From Streptomyces sp. NRRL B-24484 (lineage in GTDB: Bacteria; Actinomycetota; Actinomycetes; Streptomycetales; Streptomycetaceae): DNA of 64,000 bases. The stretch lies in contig NZ_JOAI01000032.1 in assembly GCF_000717715.1 (NCBI RefSeq), forward strand, positions 1 through 64,000, given 5' to 3'. The translations under genes and the position numbers were made by a program. Shown here in pieces: positions 23,934 through 32,831 of this stretch. Below the pieces are notes generated by a model. The model did not search any database. It was not told the DNA's origin and saw only the letters and a list, made by a program, of their open reading frames with translations. Position 1 is the stretch's first letter. Each line of letters begins with the position of its first letter.

Positions 23934-26665
23934 TCGACGTGCTTCGGCGGACGCTCCGCCAGATCACCCGGATCGGTGCCACCGTGCGCGCGTGGGTCGC
24001 GCCGTACTGGCCGGGCCGGCGCACCGCGTGGTGGACCGTCGGCATGGTGGCGTTGTTCGTGCTGGCTGGCGCTAGCGTCGCCGACGCCGACGACGGCTCC
24101 GAGCGGGGCGGCATCCTCGCCCCGCTGAACGTGATGAGCAGCGAGGGCGTACCGCTGGACAACTACAACCTGGACAGCGCGGACGGCGGCCCGACCGACA
24201 TACGCTCGCACATCTGCAAGCTGCTGATCACCGCGATCTTCTCGATGGTCCGGCTGGTCGTCGGGCTGATGTGCATGGTCCTGAAGTGGGTGTACGAGTT
24301 TCCGATCGTCAGCGCGCTGGTCAACACCGCGGACCGGGTCGGCTGGTACCTGGGGCTGAACGCCCGCTACGACCTGAAGCTGAGCTTGCTGTTCGTCACT
24401 GGCGCGTTCGCCCTCGGTGTGTGGTGGATCATGCGCGGCAAGGTCGCCAAGGGCGCGGGCGAGATCCTGCTGACCCTGGTGATCGGCGGCCTCATGGTGC
24501 TGCCGACCCTGACCCCGCGGGCGATCCTCGGGCCGGAAGGCCCGGTCGCCCAGGTATCTGCGGCGGCCACCGAGGCTGGGACGATCGTCACCGACGCCGG
24601 CGGAGACCAGCAGGGCTGCACGAGTGACGCGGACAAGAAGGACCCGTCCTGCCCGATGCGGGTCATGCTCACCCGCACCCTCGTGGTCCAGCCCTTCCAG
24701 CTGTTGCAGTACGGCGTCATCCCCGATCCGCACAGCGAGAACGCCAACATTCGCGGGCTGGCCGACGTCCACAACCGATGGATTCACGGGGAGATCAAGG
24801 ACAACAAGGGCTGCGGAATCTCCTGGCTCGGTGGCGACCAGCTATGCCGGCAGACCGCCTGGCAGAAGCTGCTGACGGAGCTGGACAAGTACGGCGACGA
24901 GGGACAGATGGCGAAGAACTTCGCCGTCAACAGCAACTGGGACCGCGTGTTCGGAGCTCTGCTGGTCCTGCTGACAGCTCTGATGATCGCCGCCGTGATC
25001 CTCAGCATGTGCTTCGTCCACCTCGGAACCCAGTTCGCCGACGTGGGTGCTGCCACGATGACCCCCGTCGCGCTGATCTGGGCGCAGCTTCCCGGGTCCA
25101 ACCGCGCGGCGCTGTGGAAGTGGCTGGGTACGTTCATGGCTTCGGCAGCAGTGGCCTTCGCGGTGTCCATGATGCTGCCGGCGTTCGGGATCGCCGTGAA
25201 TGCGATCATGACCGACCAGCACAACACCGTCATGGTGCAGCGGATGCTGCTGATGTGCGCGATCGGCCTGGTCCTGCTCGTCTTCCATCGGCGTCTGCTG
25301 GCCAGCGCGAGCCGGCTTGGCGACCGCTTCGCGGAGCGCATGAAGTACGCCAAGATCGGCGGCTCCGCCGGGCTTGGCGAGGACTCCTCCCGTCTGGGCA
25401 TGGCGATGTCGCACGTCATGTCGAACATGGGCTACGGCGCCGGAGGCAGCGCGATGGTGCCCTCCGGCGGGCTCGGCATGGCAGGTGGCGGCGCAGTCGG
25501 CGGTGGCGGCGGCTTCGGGGCGCTCGGGTCGCAGTCGCCGGTGCACGCTGCGATGCTGCGCCGGGCCCAGATCCAGTCCGGGCTGGCATCGATGGCCGGG
25601 TCCGACCTGGGCCCGATGAACGCCGCGGGCATGGCCGCGGGCGCATTCGGCGAGTTCCGCCGCGGCATGCACCAGCTTGCAACGCCGCTGCGGATCGCGC
25701 ACCACGCCGTTGTCGGCAACCCGCTGCCCGAGCACGTCATGGCCAGGCGGCGCAAGCCGGTGAACAACGGCTCCGGCCACATGCTCATCAACGGGCACAC
25801 CGGGGAGATCATGCACGACCCGTCGAAGCCGACCCCGTGGGGGCACCTGCTGCACAACCAGCTCCTCACCACCCGGGCTGGCCGGCTCGCGATCCGGGCT
25901 GGCCAGCTCGGCCGGCTCGGCTACGACCTCTCCCCGCTGGGCCTGGGCGCGACCGTCACCCGGGTGCGCAACGGCGCGGGTCACGTCGTAGGCGCGGTCC
26001 ACGACCAGTGGGAGCACTACCGCGAGGAGTTCTCGCAGCACCTCGACGACCAGCGAGAAGGCTGGGAGGCGATGGACGCCCCGTTCCGGGTCGCCTCCGA
26101 GGGCGCCGGCTGGGCCTACGAGCACGGCAAGACCGCAGCGACGAACGCCGCCACCGCGGCAGCGTTCTACGCGAGCCCCAGCACTGCCTCGGACTCGGCT
26201 GGCCTCGGCGTGCCGGCGGTACGGGTCGTCGACGTTCCGGGCGATGCGCTCGGTGACGGCGCGGACGGCGACTGGATGCCTTCCACGCCGATCGGCCGCG
26301 AGGCCGGATCGTGGGGAGATGTCTCCGCGACGCTCGGCCCGGGAGCATTCCCGGACGAGGTTCCGGCCGCCGACACCGAGGTGCTCCCCGCCACGTCGGT
26401 TGTCGAGTCAGCCCCGGCCTCTGCGCCGCCCGCTCCTTCGGGACCACCTGCCTCTGAGGATGCTGCGCCGAAGCGGCCGCGGGGCGGTGCCGCCCCGGGG
26501 CCTGGCGGACGCGACATCGCGGCCGAGGCGCTGCGCGCCCGGATCGCTGACGCGACGGCCCGCGCAGGGGAGGACTTGGTCTGGGACGGCATGTTCAGCG
26601 GCTACGCCGACGGTGGGGATGCCCCGGGCTTCGAGCCCTCCTTCGATCCCGGAGACCTGCTGTGA
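23930..26665 (+). CDS. VirB6/TrbL-like polytopic channel protein
   Basis: 911 residues from the GTG overlapping the VirB4 stop. A signal-like first helix (WWTVGMVALFVLAGASVADA) is followed by at least six more membrane helices, e.g. CKLLITAIFSMVRLVVGLMC, LLFVTGAFALGVWWIM, EILLTLVIGGLMVLPTL, VFGALLVLLTALMIAAVILS and MASAAVAFAVSMMLPAFGIA. One extracytoplasmic loop carries cysteines (QQGCTSDADKKDPSCPM, NKGCGISWLGGDQLCR) that may form disulfides. Residues about 480 to 911 are a Gly/Ala/Pro-rich cytosolic tail, much longer than in classical VirB6. It is inferred to form the DNA channel of the secretion system. Confidence 0.75.
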   Translation: MIDVLRRTLRQITRIGATVRAWVAPYWPGRRTAWWTVGMVALFVLAGASVADADDGSERGGILAPLNVMSSEGVPLDNYNLDSADGGPTDIRSHICKLLITAIFSMVRLVVGLMCMVLKWVYEFPIVSALVNTADRVGWYLGLNARYDLKLSLLFVTGAFALGVWWIMRGKVAKGAGEILLTLVIGGLMVLPTLTPRAILGPEGPVAQVSAAATEAGTIVTDAGGDQQGCTSDADKKDPSCPMRVMLTRTLVVQPFQLLQYGVIPDPHSENANIRGLADVHNRWIHGEIKDNKGCGISWLGGDQLCRQTAWQKLLTELDKYGDEGQMAKNFAVNSNWDRVFGALLVLLTALMIAAVILSMCFVHLGTQFADVGAATMTPVALIWAQLPGSNRAALWKWLGTFMASAAVAFAVSMMLPAFGIAVNAIMTDQHNTVMVQRMLLMCAIGLVLLVFHRRLLASASRLGDRFAERMKYAKIGGSAGLGEDSSRLGMAMSHVMSNMGYGAGGSAMVPSGGLGMAGGGAVGGGGGFGALGSQSPVHAAMLRRAQIQSGLASMAGSDLGPMNAAGMAAGAFGEFRRGMHQLATPLRIAHHAVVGNPLPEHVMARRRKPVNNGSGHMLINGHTGEIMHDPSKPTPWGHLLHNQLLTTRAGRLAIRAGQLGRLGYDLSPLGLGATVTRVRNGAGHVVGAVHDQWEHYREEFSQHLDDQREGWEAMDAPFRVASEGAGWAYEHGKTAATNAATAAAFYASPSTASDSAGLGVPAVRVVDVPGDALGDGADGDWMPSTPIGREAGSWGDVSATLGPGAFPDEVPAADTEVLPATSVVESAPASAPPAPSGPPASEDAAPKRPRGGAAPGPGGRDIAAEALRARIADATARAGEDLVWDGMFSGYADGGDAPGFEPSFDPGDLL

Positions 26666-27783
26666 TCCCCAAGAGGCTGCGGCGGTGGGGCTGCAGCGGC
26701 TTGACGCTGCTGCTGCTCCTCGCAGTGGCCCTGATCGGGGTGGTGACGATCTTCGAGGACACCGCCACGCAGACGCCGGCCCCGGTGGGGAACGTGGCGG
26801 GCATTCCGCAGCGGATGCTCGAGGCTTACAACCGAGCGGTCGCGGCGATGTCTACCCTGTCCCCCGACTGCAGGGGCCTGGACTGGACGCTGCTCGCCGC
26901 ACTCGCACAGGTCGAGTCGACGCAGGCGCAGGGCCACCAGATCGCCGCGGACGGGCTGATCACGCCGCCGATCATCGGACCGATCCTCGACGGGCACGGC
27001 GCGGGTGGCAACACCACGCCGGTCTACGACACCGACGGTGGCAGGTGGGACGGCAATTCGACCTACGACGCCGCGGTGGGGGCGCTGCAGTTCCTGCCGT
27101 CCACGTTCGCCGGCCTGGCTGCGAAGGTGCGGCCGGAGGGTGGGGCGAACCCGAACAACATCGACGACGAGGCGATGGCCGCCGCGCTCTACCTGTGCGG
27201 CAACGGCCGGGACCTCACCGATCCGGGTCAGTTGTTCGCCGCGATCTACCAGTACAACGCCTCGACCGCGTACGTGGACGAGGTCTTGAAGTGGCGACAG
27301 CAGTTCCAGACCCTGGGAGCCGGGGGGACAGACGTCCCCGCGTCGGAGAGGGCGCAGCGGGTGATCGACGCCGCGCGTAGCCAGATCGGTGTTCCCTACT
27401 CCTGGGGCGGCGGCGACGAACAAGGCAAGTCCACCGGCGTTTGCTGCTCGGAGGGTGGGCAGGACGGGCGCCTGGTCGTCGGCTTCGACTGTTCCGGTCT
27501 GATGCTCTACGCCTTCGCCCAGGTCGGCGTCCACCTGCCGCGTCTGGCGTCCGACCAGGCCGGTGTGGGCACCCGCATCCCGGCCTCGGCGGGCGTCGGG
27601 GCGCTGCAGCCGGGCGACATGGTCTTCTTCGCGCCCGACGGCAGCCGAAGCGACTCTGCGATCTATCACGTCGGTCTCTACATCGGCGGCGGCCAGATGA
27701 TCGCCGCGCCCAAGCCTGGCGACCACGTGAAGCAGCAGGCCGTGTGGTCCTACAACTATGCGGGCGGTGCCCGTGTCCTCTGA
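26662..27783 (+). CDS. Bifunctional lytic transglycosylase / NlpC-P60 peptidase
   Basis: 373 residues, GTG start overlapping the VirB6 stop. An N-terminal membrane anchor (LTLLLLLAVALIGVVTIF) is followed by a soluble lytic transglycosylase domain (catalytic Glu85 in LAQVEST; GALQFLPSTFAGLA) and a C-terminal NlpC/P60 domain with Cys277 in GFDCSGLMLYAFAQVGVHLP and His336 in YHVGLYIGGG. Such two-domain hydrolases (TcpG/VirB1-like, CwlT-like) open the peptidoglycan for the conjugation channel. Both catalytic centres look intact. A Cys-Cys insert before the P60 site (GVCCSEGG) is unusual. Confidence 0.9.
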   Translation: MIPKRLRRWGCSGLTLLLLLAVALIGVVTIFEDTATQTPAPVGNVAGIPQRMLEAYNRAVAAMSTLSPDCRGLDWTLLAALAQVESTQAQGHQIAADGLITPPIIGPILDGHGAGGNTTPVYDTDGGRWDGNSTYDAAVGALQFLPSTFAGLAAKVRPEGGANPNNIDDEAMAAALYLCGNGRDLTDPGQLFAAIYQYNASTAYVDEVLKWRQQFQTLGAGGTDVPASERAQRVIDAARSQIGVPYSWGGGDEQGKSTGVCCSEGGQDGRLVVGFDCSGLMLYAFAQVGVHLPRLASDQAGVGTRIPASAGVGALQPGDMVFFAPDGSRSDSAIYHVGLYIGGGQMIAAPKPGDHVKQQAVWSYNYAGGARVL

Positions 27784-27793
27784 AAGGATGATC

Positions 27794-28426
27794 ATGAATC
27801 AGGCAGGGCGGCCGCGCGTACTGCTCCCCGTGCTTGGGTGCGCGCTTTTCGGCGTCATCGCCCTCGTGCTGCTGGTTCCCGGCCCCGGAGCCGCCCGGCC
27901 CTCCGCCGACCACGCGCAGAGCAACACGACCGCGGCCGCCGCTCCCCCCGCGTCGGTCCCGGTGGGCACCAGCCCTGCGCTGGAGACCGCGGCGGCCAAG
28001 CCCAGCGGCACCCCGGCGGGCACCGCGGCAGCCAGCGCGGCCCAGCCGATGCCGTCCGGCGCGCCGGCCGCCGCCGACGGGCCGGGGGCCGATCCGCGGA
28101 TCGAGGCCGAATTCCAGGCGGCGCACCCGGGCAATCTGTCCCCGCAGGTCGCCGCCGAGGTCCGGGATCTGACCCTGCAGGTGTGGACGGCGGAGACCAC
28201 GGGGGTGGGCCGGGAGCGCTGGCCCGCGTACTTCCCACCGGTCAAGACACCGCTGCGGCCGTACACCCAGGTCCGCGTCCAGGCCGTGTCCGCCCACTCG
28301 GTCGAAGGCCGGGTCATCGTCGAACTCCTGTGGGCCGGAGCCGACCCGTCCGGCGCCTTCCAGGACCGGCGCCCGGGCCTCCTCGCCGTCGCCCGCACCG
28401 CCAACGGCTGGGAGCCCGTGCGATGA
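27794..28426 (+). CDS. Membrane-anchored exported protein of the conjugation operon
   Basis: 210 residues. One signal-anchor helix (LLPVLGCALFGVIALVLLVP), then about 70 residues rich in Ala/Pro/Ser, then a compact outer domain (AAEVRDLTLQVWTAETTGVG, TQVRVQAVSAHSVEGRVIVE, LLAVARTANGWEPVR). The strand pattern resembles small VirB8/NTF2-like conjugation proteins but the match is weak. The ATG at 27794 is chosen because AAGGA lies nine bases upstream; an ATG at 27788 is possible. The stop overlaps the VirD4-like start by four bases, so it is likely coupled to the coupling protein. Confidence 0.65.
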   Translation: MNQAGRPRVLLPVLGCALFGVIALVLLVPGPGAARPSADHAQSNTTAAAAPPASVPVGTSPALETAAAKPSGTPAGTAAASAAQPMPSGAPAAADGPGADPRIEAEFQAAHPGNLSPQVAAEVRDLTLQVWTAETTGVGRERWPAYFPPVKTPLRPYTQVRVQAVSAHSVEGRVIVELLWAGADPSGAFQDRRPGLLAVARTANGWEPVR

Positions 28427-31236
28427 ACACCAACCTGCAAGCCCAGACTGCTGCTAGCGACGGTGGCCTCCTTCCAGTAGCGATCCACGTCGGCCACCTG
28501 ACCGTCCTATGGCTCGTCGACGCCGCAGCGTGGACCGGCGCACACCTCCCCTGGCTGCTGGCCGCCGCCGCGCCGCTCGCCCTGGCCGCGGTGATCCTGC
28601 ATCGCCGTCTCACCGCGCGGGCACTGGCCGACCGAACCCGCTACATCCTCACGCCTTCACCCGACTTCGACCCGCAGGACGAGCACCTGGTGCGCTACGC
28701 CATGCTGATCGTGCGGGCTGCGAACTCCGGACCCTGGTGGGCGCCGCGCGCCGGCCGCTCCGCCCGGATCCGGTTCCGCGCGGACGGCTCCGTGCCGCTG
28801 GAGATGTCGGTCGAGGCCTCCTCCTCCGCCCGGCACCTGCTGCGCACCTCGCAGTACCCGGGCGTGACCATCACGGAAGCCCCGGTCCTCGAGGACGAAG
28901 AGCGCACCCACACGGTCCGCGCCGAGTTCCACCTCGCCGGCGCCGAGACCGGCCAGCTGCGCAAGGTGCCGATGATCCCCGACCCGCTGCAGGGCATCGT
29001 GGACGCGGTCGCCGACATCGACACCGCCCACAGCGACCTCGCCGAGCTGTGCCTGGACCTGCGGCGCATCCCCCGCTGGCAGCTGCTATTCAAGCGCTGG
29101 CAGGTGATGCAGGACGCCCGCGAGCGCCAGCGGACCTGGGCCAAGAAGGAAGGCCGGCGGGCGGCTCAGGACGCGGCCGAGATCGAGGACTCCTGGCAGC
29201 ACCAGCTCACCCGGCTTCTCGACCCGGAGCAGCAGGCGCCGCGCCGGATGGCCGCCGCGCCGGCCCGGGTGAAGCCGCTGGAGACCGAGAAGGTGCTCGG
29301 CCGGCTGGCCGCCACAGATCGGCAACTGCTGCGGGTCCAGCTCCTGGCGCGCTGCTCCTCGGAGAAGGAGGGCCGTGCGGAACAGGCGATGGCCCGGATG
29401 GCGGCCGCGCTCGACGTCTTCGGCGGCGGCAACACCTGGGTGGAGGACGCCCAGAGCCTGGGCAAGTGGCGCTTCACCGCGAACACCCGCGGCCGCCGCC
29501 AGCACTTCGACCGGCGTTGGGAGACCGGCAGGGTCGCCGCGCGCAAGCCCTCGCAGGTCGCCGTCGGCGAGCTCCACGGGTTCTTGAAGCCGGTGACGAT
29601 GCACTGCGCGCTGCCGGTGATGGCCTCTCAGCTCCCCACCTACCGACTCGGCGCGCCGCTGGTGCCGCAGGGCATCCACAGCACCCCCGACGGGCGCCGC
29701 CGTATCCTGTCGGTTCCGGCGGAGGAGTTCTTCTTCTCCCTCAAGGTCGGACGCTCCCGGTACGGCAAGACCGAGACCGCCGAGGTCCAGGCACTGGCAC
29801 TGGCGCTGGCCGGCTTCGGCGTCGGCTTCATCGACCCGCACGGCGACTCGTGGAACCACGTGGCGCCCTACCTCGCCCACGACGACCTCGCCTCGCGAGT
29901 GTGCCGGGTCGACCTGACCGGCCGCAGCAGCCAGGTGCCCACCTGGAACCCGCTGGGCATGGAGCGGGGGCAGGAGGCGCACGAGGTGGTCACCGCGGTG
30001 GTCGACAGCCTGTCCTCGGCGATGAACTGGGAGAACTCGAGCACGCCGCGGGGTCTGACGATCCTGGTCAAGGCCGTGGAGGCGCTGGTGGCGTACAACC
30101 GTCACGCGGTGCAGATGAAGGCGAAGGATGCGCAAGCCACGATCTTCCAGATCCCCGCGTTGCTCGAGGACGAGTTGTTCCGGACCCGGATCCTGGCGTA
30201 CGTGCCGGCGGCGCAGCGGCAGTGGTGGATCACGACGTTCACGCGGATCGACCCGGCGGCGCACGCGGTGATCATCAACCCGATCACCCGGCTCGCCACC
30301 AGTCCGATCGCGCTCGCCTTCCTCGGCTCCGCGACCAGTGGCTTCGACGCCCGCGCCGCGATGGACAACTCCCAGCTGGTGTGGATCTGCCCGGCCGGGA
30401 CCGGACCGACCGATGCCCTGCTGACGGCCCTGCTGGTCAACGACCTCTTCCGGGCCGGCCGATCCCGCGAGGACCTGCCGGTCGGCCAGCGGCCGGAGTG
30501 GCACCTGTTCGTCGATGAGCTGATCAGCTTCGACAAGGCGACCGGCGGTGTGATCGCCAGCTTCACCGAGCAGCTCGCGAAGTTCGGACTTCGGGTGCAC
30601 ATGATGACCCAGCTGCTGCAGCGGGTCAGCCAGAGCACCAGGGACTCCGTCCTGCAGAACGCCTCCGCGCTCAGCAGCACAGCCGGCTCGACGCAGGCCG
30701 TTCGGCTGGTCGCGGCGGAGTGGCACGACCGCGTGGACACCGCCCGGATCGCAACCCTCCCCAAGTACTCGTACTACGCCAGCATGACCGCGGGCGGCGC
30801 ACAGTACGGACCGATGCTGCTTCAGGGCATGCAGGTGGAGCAGGTGTTCGCCGAGCTCGTTCGGGGCGGCAACGCCGGGAACGTGGCCGCCCTGCACAAG
30901 TCCGCGGCGACCGCGGTGGGAAGTGGGCACCGCGACCGCCTGGTGCGGGAGGCGGGCTACCGACAGGCAGTGGTGTCGTACTTCGCCAAGGAGAAGAAGC
31001 TACCCGTCGGCAAGGACCTCAAGGCGATCACCGACGGCGTCAGCGCAGTCAACCTCCTCAAGCCCGAGAATCCGACGGCGCCTGCAGCCCTCGCTGAGAG
31101 CAAGGCCCCGGCTATTTCCACGGGCCCGGTACGGGCCACCCCCTCATCGGTGCAGGCTGCCGGCTTGGCCGCGGACGCGGAGAGCGGGCCCGGGGACGGT
31201 GGCGGGTTGACCCGGATCGCCGACCAGGGTCGTTAG
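28423..31236 (+). CDS. VirD4/TraD-like coupling ATPase
   Basis: 937 residues. N-terminal membrane helices (LTVLWLVDAAAWTGAHL, LPWLLAAAAPLALAAVIL) anchor a large cytosolic ATPase. Walker A lies at about residues 440-452 (KVGRSRYGKTETAEV), followed by GVGFIDPHGDSW; Walker B is near 693-700 (WHLFVDELISFD); a sensor-like stretch RVHMMTQLLQRVSQSTRDSV follows, all typical of T4SS coupling proteins that bring DNA substrates to the channel. An insert of about 250 residues between membrane anchor and ATPase is notable. No relaxase gene is adjacent. It is the last gene of the overlapping eight-gene set. Confidence 0.8.
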   Translation: MNTNLQAQTAASDGGLLPVAIHVGHLTVLWLVDAAAWTGAHLPWLLAAAAPLALAAVILHRRLTARALADRTRYILTPSPDFDPQDEHLVRYAMLIVRAANSGPWWAPRAGRSARIRFRADGSVPLEMSVEASSSARHLLRTSQYPGVTITEAPVLEDEERTHTVRAEFHLAGAETGQLRKVPMIPDPLQGIVDAVADIDTAHSDLAELCLDLRRIPRWQLLFKRWQVMQDARERQRTWAKKEGRRAAQDAAEIEDSWQHQLTRLLDPEQQAPRRMAAAPARVKPLETEKVLGRLAATDRQLLRVQLLARCSSEKEGRAEQAMARMAAALDVFGGGNTWVEDAQSLGKWRFTANTRGRRQHFDRRWETGRVAARKPSQVAVGELHGFLKPVTMHCALPVMASQLPTYRLGAPLVPQGIHSTPDGRRRILSVPAEEFFFSLKVGRSRYGKTETAEVQALALALAGFGVGFIDPHGDSWNHVAPYLAHDDLASRVCRVDLTGRSSQVPTWNPLGMERGQEAHEVVTAVVDSLSSAMNWENSSTPRGLTILVKAVEALVAYNRHAVQMKAKDAQATIFQIPALLEDELFRTRILAYVPAAQRQWWITTFTRIDPAAHAVIINPITRLATSPIALAFLGSATSGFDARAAMDNSQLVWICPAGTGPTDALLTALLVNDLFRAGRSREDLPVGQRPEWHLFVDELISFDKATGGVIASFTEQLAKFGLRVHMMTQLLQRVSQSTRDSVLQNASALSSTAGSTQAVRLVAAEWHDRVDTARIATLPKYSYYASMTAGGAQYGPMLLQGMQVEQVFAELVRGGNAGNVAALHKSAATAVGSGHRDRLVREAGYRQAVVSYFAKEKKLPVGKDLKAITDGVSAVNLLKPENPTAPAALAESKAPAISTGPVRATPSSVQAAGLAADAESGPGDGGGLTRIADQGR

Positions 31237-31307
31237 GCAGACGGGTCCGGGGCGGCACCTGCCGCCCCGGACCGGAGGAGAACGGGAAACGAAGGAGGAG
31301 CAGGGCG

Positions 31308-31571
31308 ATGACAGCGATGGTCGAAGGTGCTCCGTGGCCCGAGGACGCCGCGGAGGTCTGGGGAGGCATCTGGTGGTCCGCGTCGCAGCAGGCGGCGTGG
31401 TGCGCGTTGTGTGGCTGCTCGCGGCAGAGCCTCGCGAGTGCGGACGCCGGAGCGGGATGGGGAGACGGACACCTCGACATCTGCATCCCGAGAACGGGGG
31501 CGGGCACCCTGCTTGTGCCTTCGGGGCGCAGCGCGCGATTCGGCCAGCAATCCAACAATGTCAAGATCTGA
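31308..31571 (+). CDS. Small hypothetical protein after the conjugation operon
   Basis: 87 residues with a strong ribosome site (AAGGAGGAG, about nine bases before the ATG) and good codon bias until the end. Tryptophan-rich start (PWPEDAAEVWGGIWWSASQQ) and a CALCGC cluster that could bind a metal or form disulfides. No family recognised. It is separated from the coupling-protein gene by 71 bases containing a hairpin (GGGGCGGCACCTGCCGCCCC around 31250). Confidence 0.5.
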   Translation: MTAMVEGAPWPEDAAEVWGGIWWSASQQAAWCALCGCSRQSLASADAGAGWGDGHLDICIPRTGAGTLLVPSGRSARFGQQSNNVKI

Positions 31572-32078
31572 CGAACAGTCAGCCATTTTCGGAATGGTGC
31601 GACTTAGGCGACGTGTCGACATTGCGACCACCCCCAAGGCCCCCGCCTAGCCTGACTGTCGGGTGGCGGTCAGAAATATCGGCGGAAATTCAAAGGGCCT
31701 GTTGTCCGGTTTATGGATGTACGTAGCGATTTGTCGCCGACTATGCCAGCGACATGCGCACCAGTGGCCGAAACTGACTGGGCGTCGGAGGAAATCTTTC
31801 GTATGGTGACCCAGCGGTACTTGTGTGGCACACGGGGTGGATACGCGCTGCTCACATACCGTCACAACTCGGACATTGAGTTGAACTTGGGGGAATGTCG
31901 CGCAGAGTAACCCTTCACGACTGCGCTCTGTTGGGTTGGGGGAGGAAGGCCGCTTCGCGACGGAGCGGGGCGGCTCACAGAAATCCCATCCGGAAGCGCA
32001 CCGAATGCGGAGACTTCCGCCTTCGGGCGTTAACCGGCGGGATTGTCAGAACAGCCGATCAGCCGTTTGAGGATGAGC
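31572..32078 (+). other. Relatively AT-rich gap before the Tad operon
   Basis: About 500 bases with noticeably lower GC than its surroundings (for example AGAAATATCGGCGGAAATTC near 31672) and no frame with good codon bias. A 65-codon open frame from 31713 exists but has no ribosome site or bias. The stretch probably holds the promoter region of the pilus operon; TTGAGTTGAACTTGG around 31877 is a possible -35 area. Confidence 0.45.
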
Positions 32079-32819
32079 ATGAGGAAGACGGGGAATTCCG
32101 CCGCCACGGCGGACGAGGCGGGGGGCACCTCCCTTCCTAGGAAGGGAACGGTCCCTGCGCCAGCCAGCAGGATCCCGACCCAGCCGCGCGAGCGGCGGCC
32201 CGGCGTGGCCATCCTCGCTCTGCTGGTCGTGCTCGCCTGTGCCCTGGGATCGGCCGTGCTGTACCGCCAGGCCGGCGGGCGCGTCTCGGCGGTCGAGGTC
32301 ACCAAGAGGATCGCGCCCGGACAGCAGATTCCCGCCGATGCGCTGACCGAGATCCAGGTCGCCAAGGACAGCACCCTGAAGATCGTGCCCTGGGAGCAGC
32401 GCAGCATCCTCACCAGCAAGTACTCCGCCGCCGTGGAGATCCCGGCCGGCACCCTGCTGACCGGACCGATGCTGACCGACGCCGCCGGCCTGACCGGGGA
32501 CCAGTCGGTGGTCGGCTTGTCCTTGAAGTCGGGGCAGTTCCCGCCGGGCCTGAAGGCCGGCGACCGGGTGCGGGTGATGTGGGTCGGCCGGGACGCAGCC
32601 ACGAAGGGCACCGCCTCCCCCGCTGCGGGCCCGGGCGGAACCGGAGCCGTCGAACTGGTCGGCTCGGCCACCGTGCGCGAGGTGTTCAAGCCCGCGAACG
32701 GCGAGTCCACCTCCGCGCTGTCGCTGTCCGTGCTGGTGCCGGCTTCCTCGTCGGGCAGCGTGGTTCAGGCCGCCTCGTCGGGCGACGTCGCCCTGGTCCT
32801 GCTCGCCTCTGCCAAGTAA
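32079..32819 (+). CDS. CpaB/RcpC-like pilus assembly protein (SAF domain)
   Basis: 246 residues. A membrane helix (VAILALLVVLACALGSAVLY) follows a basic N-terminus. Then comes the SAF domain of the CpaB family: EVTKRIAPGQQIPADALTEI, AVEIPAGTLLTGPMLTDAAG and LKSGQFPPGLKAGDRVRVMW. CpaB proteins hold the Tad secretion channel. The ATG at 32079 is chosen for a GAGG six bases upstream; ATG 32073 or TTG 32043 are alternatives in the same frame. It opens the pilus operon. Confidence 0.75.
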   Translation: MRKTGNSAATADEAGGTSLPRKGTVPAPASRIPTQPRERRPGVAILALLVVLACALGSAVLYRQAGGRVSAVEVTKRIAPGQQIPADALTEIQVAKDSTLKIVPWEQRSILTSKYSAAVEIPAGTLLTGPMLTDAAGLTGDQSVVGLSLKSGQFPPGLKAGDRVRVMWVGRDAATKGTASPAAGPGGTGAVELVGSATVREVFKPANGESTSALSLSVLVPASSSGSVVQAASSGDVALVLLASAK

Positions 32820-32831
32820 GGACGCTCGGAG

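Noticed and set aside
31713..31910. Small gene in the AT-rich gap
   Set aside because: No ribosome site, weak codon bias and no recognisable product.
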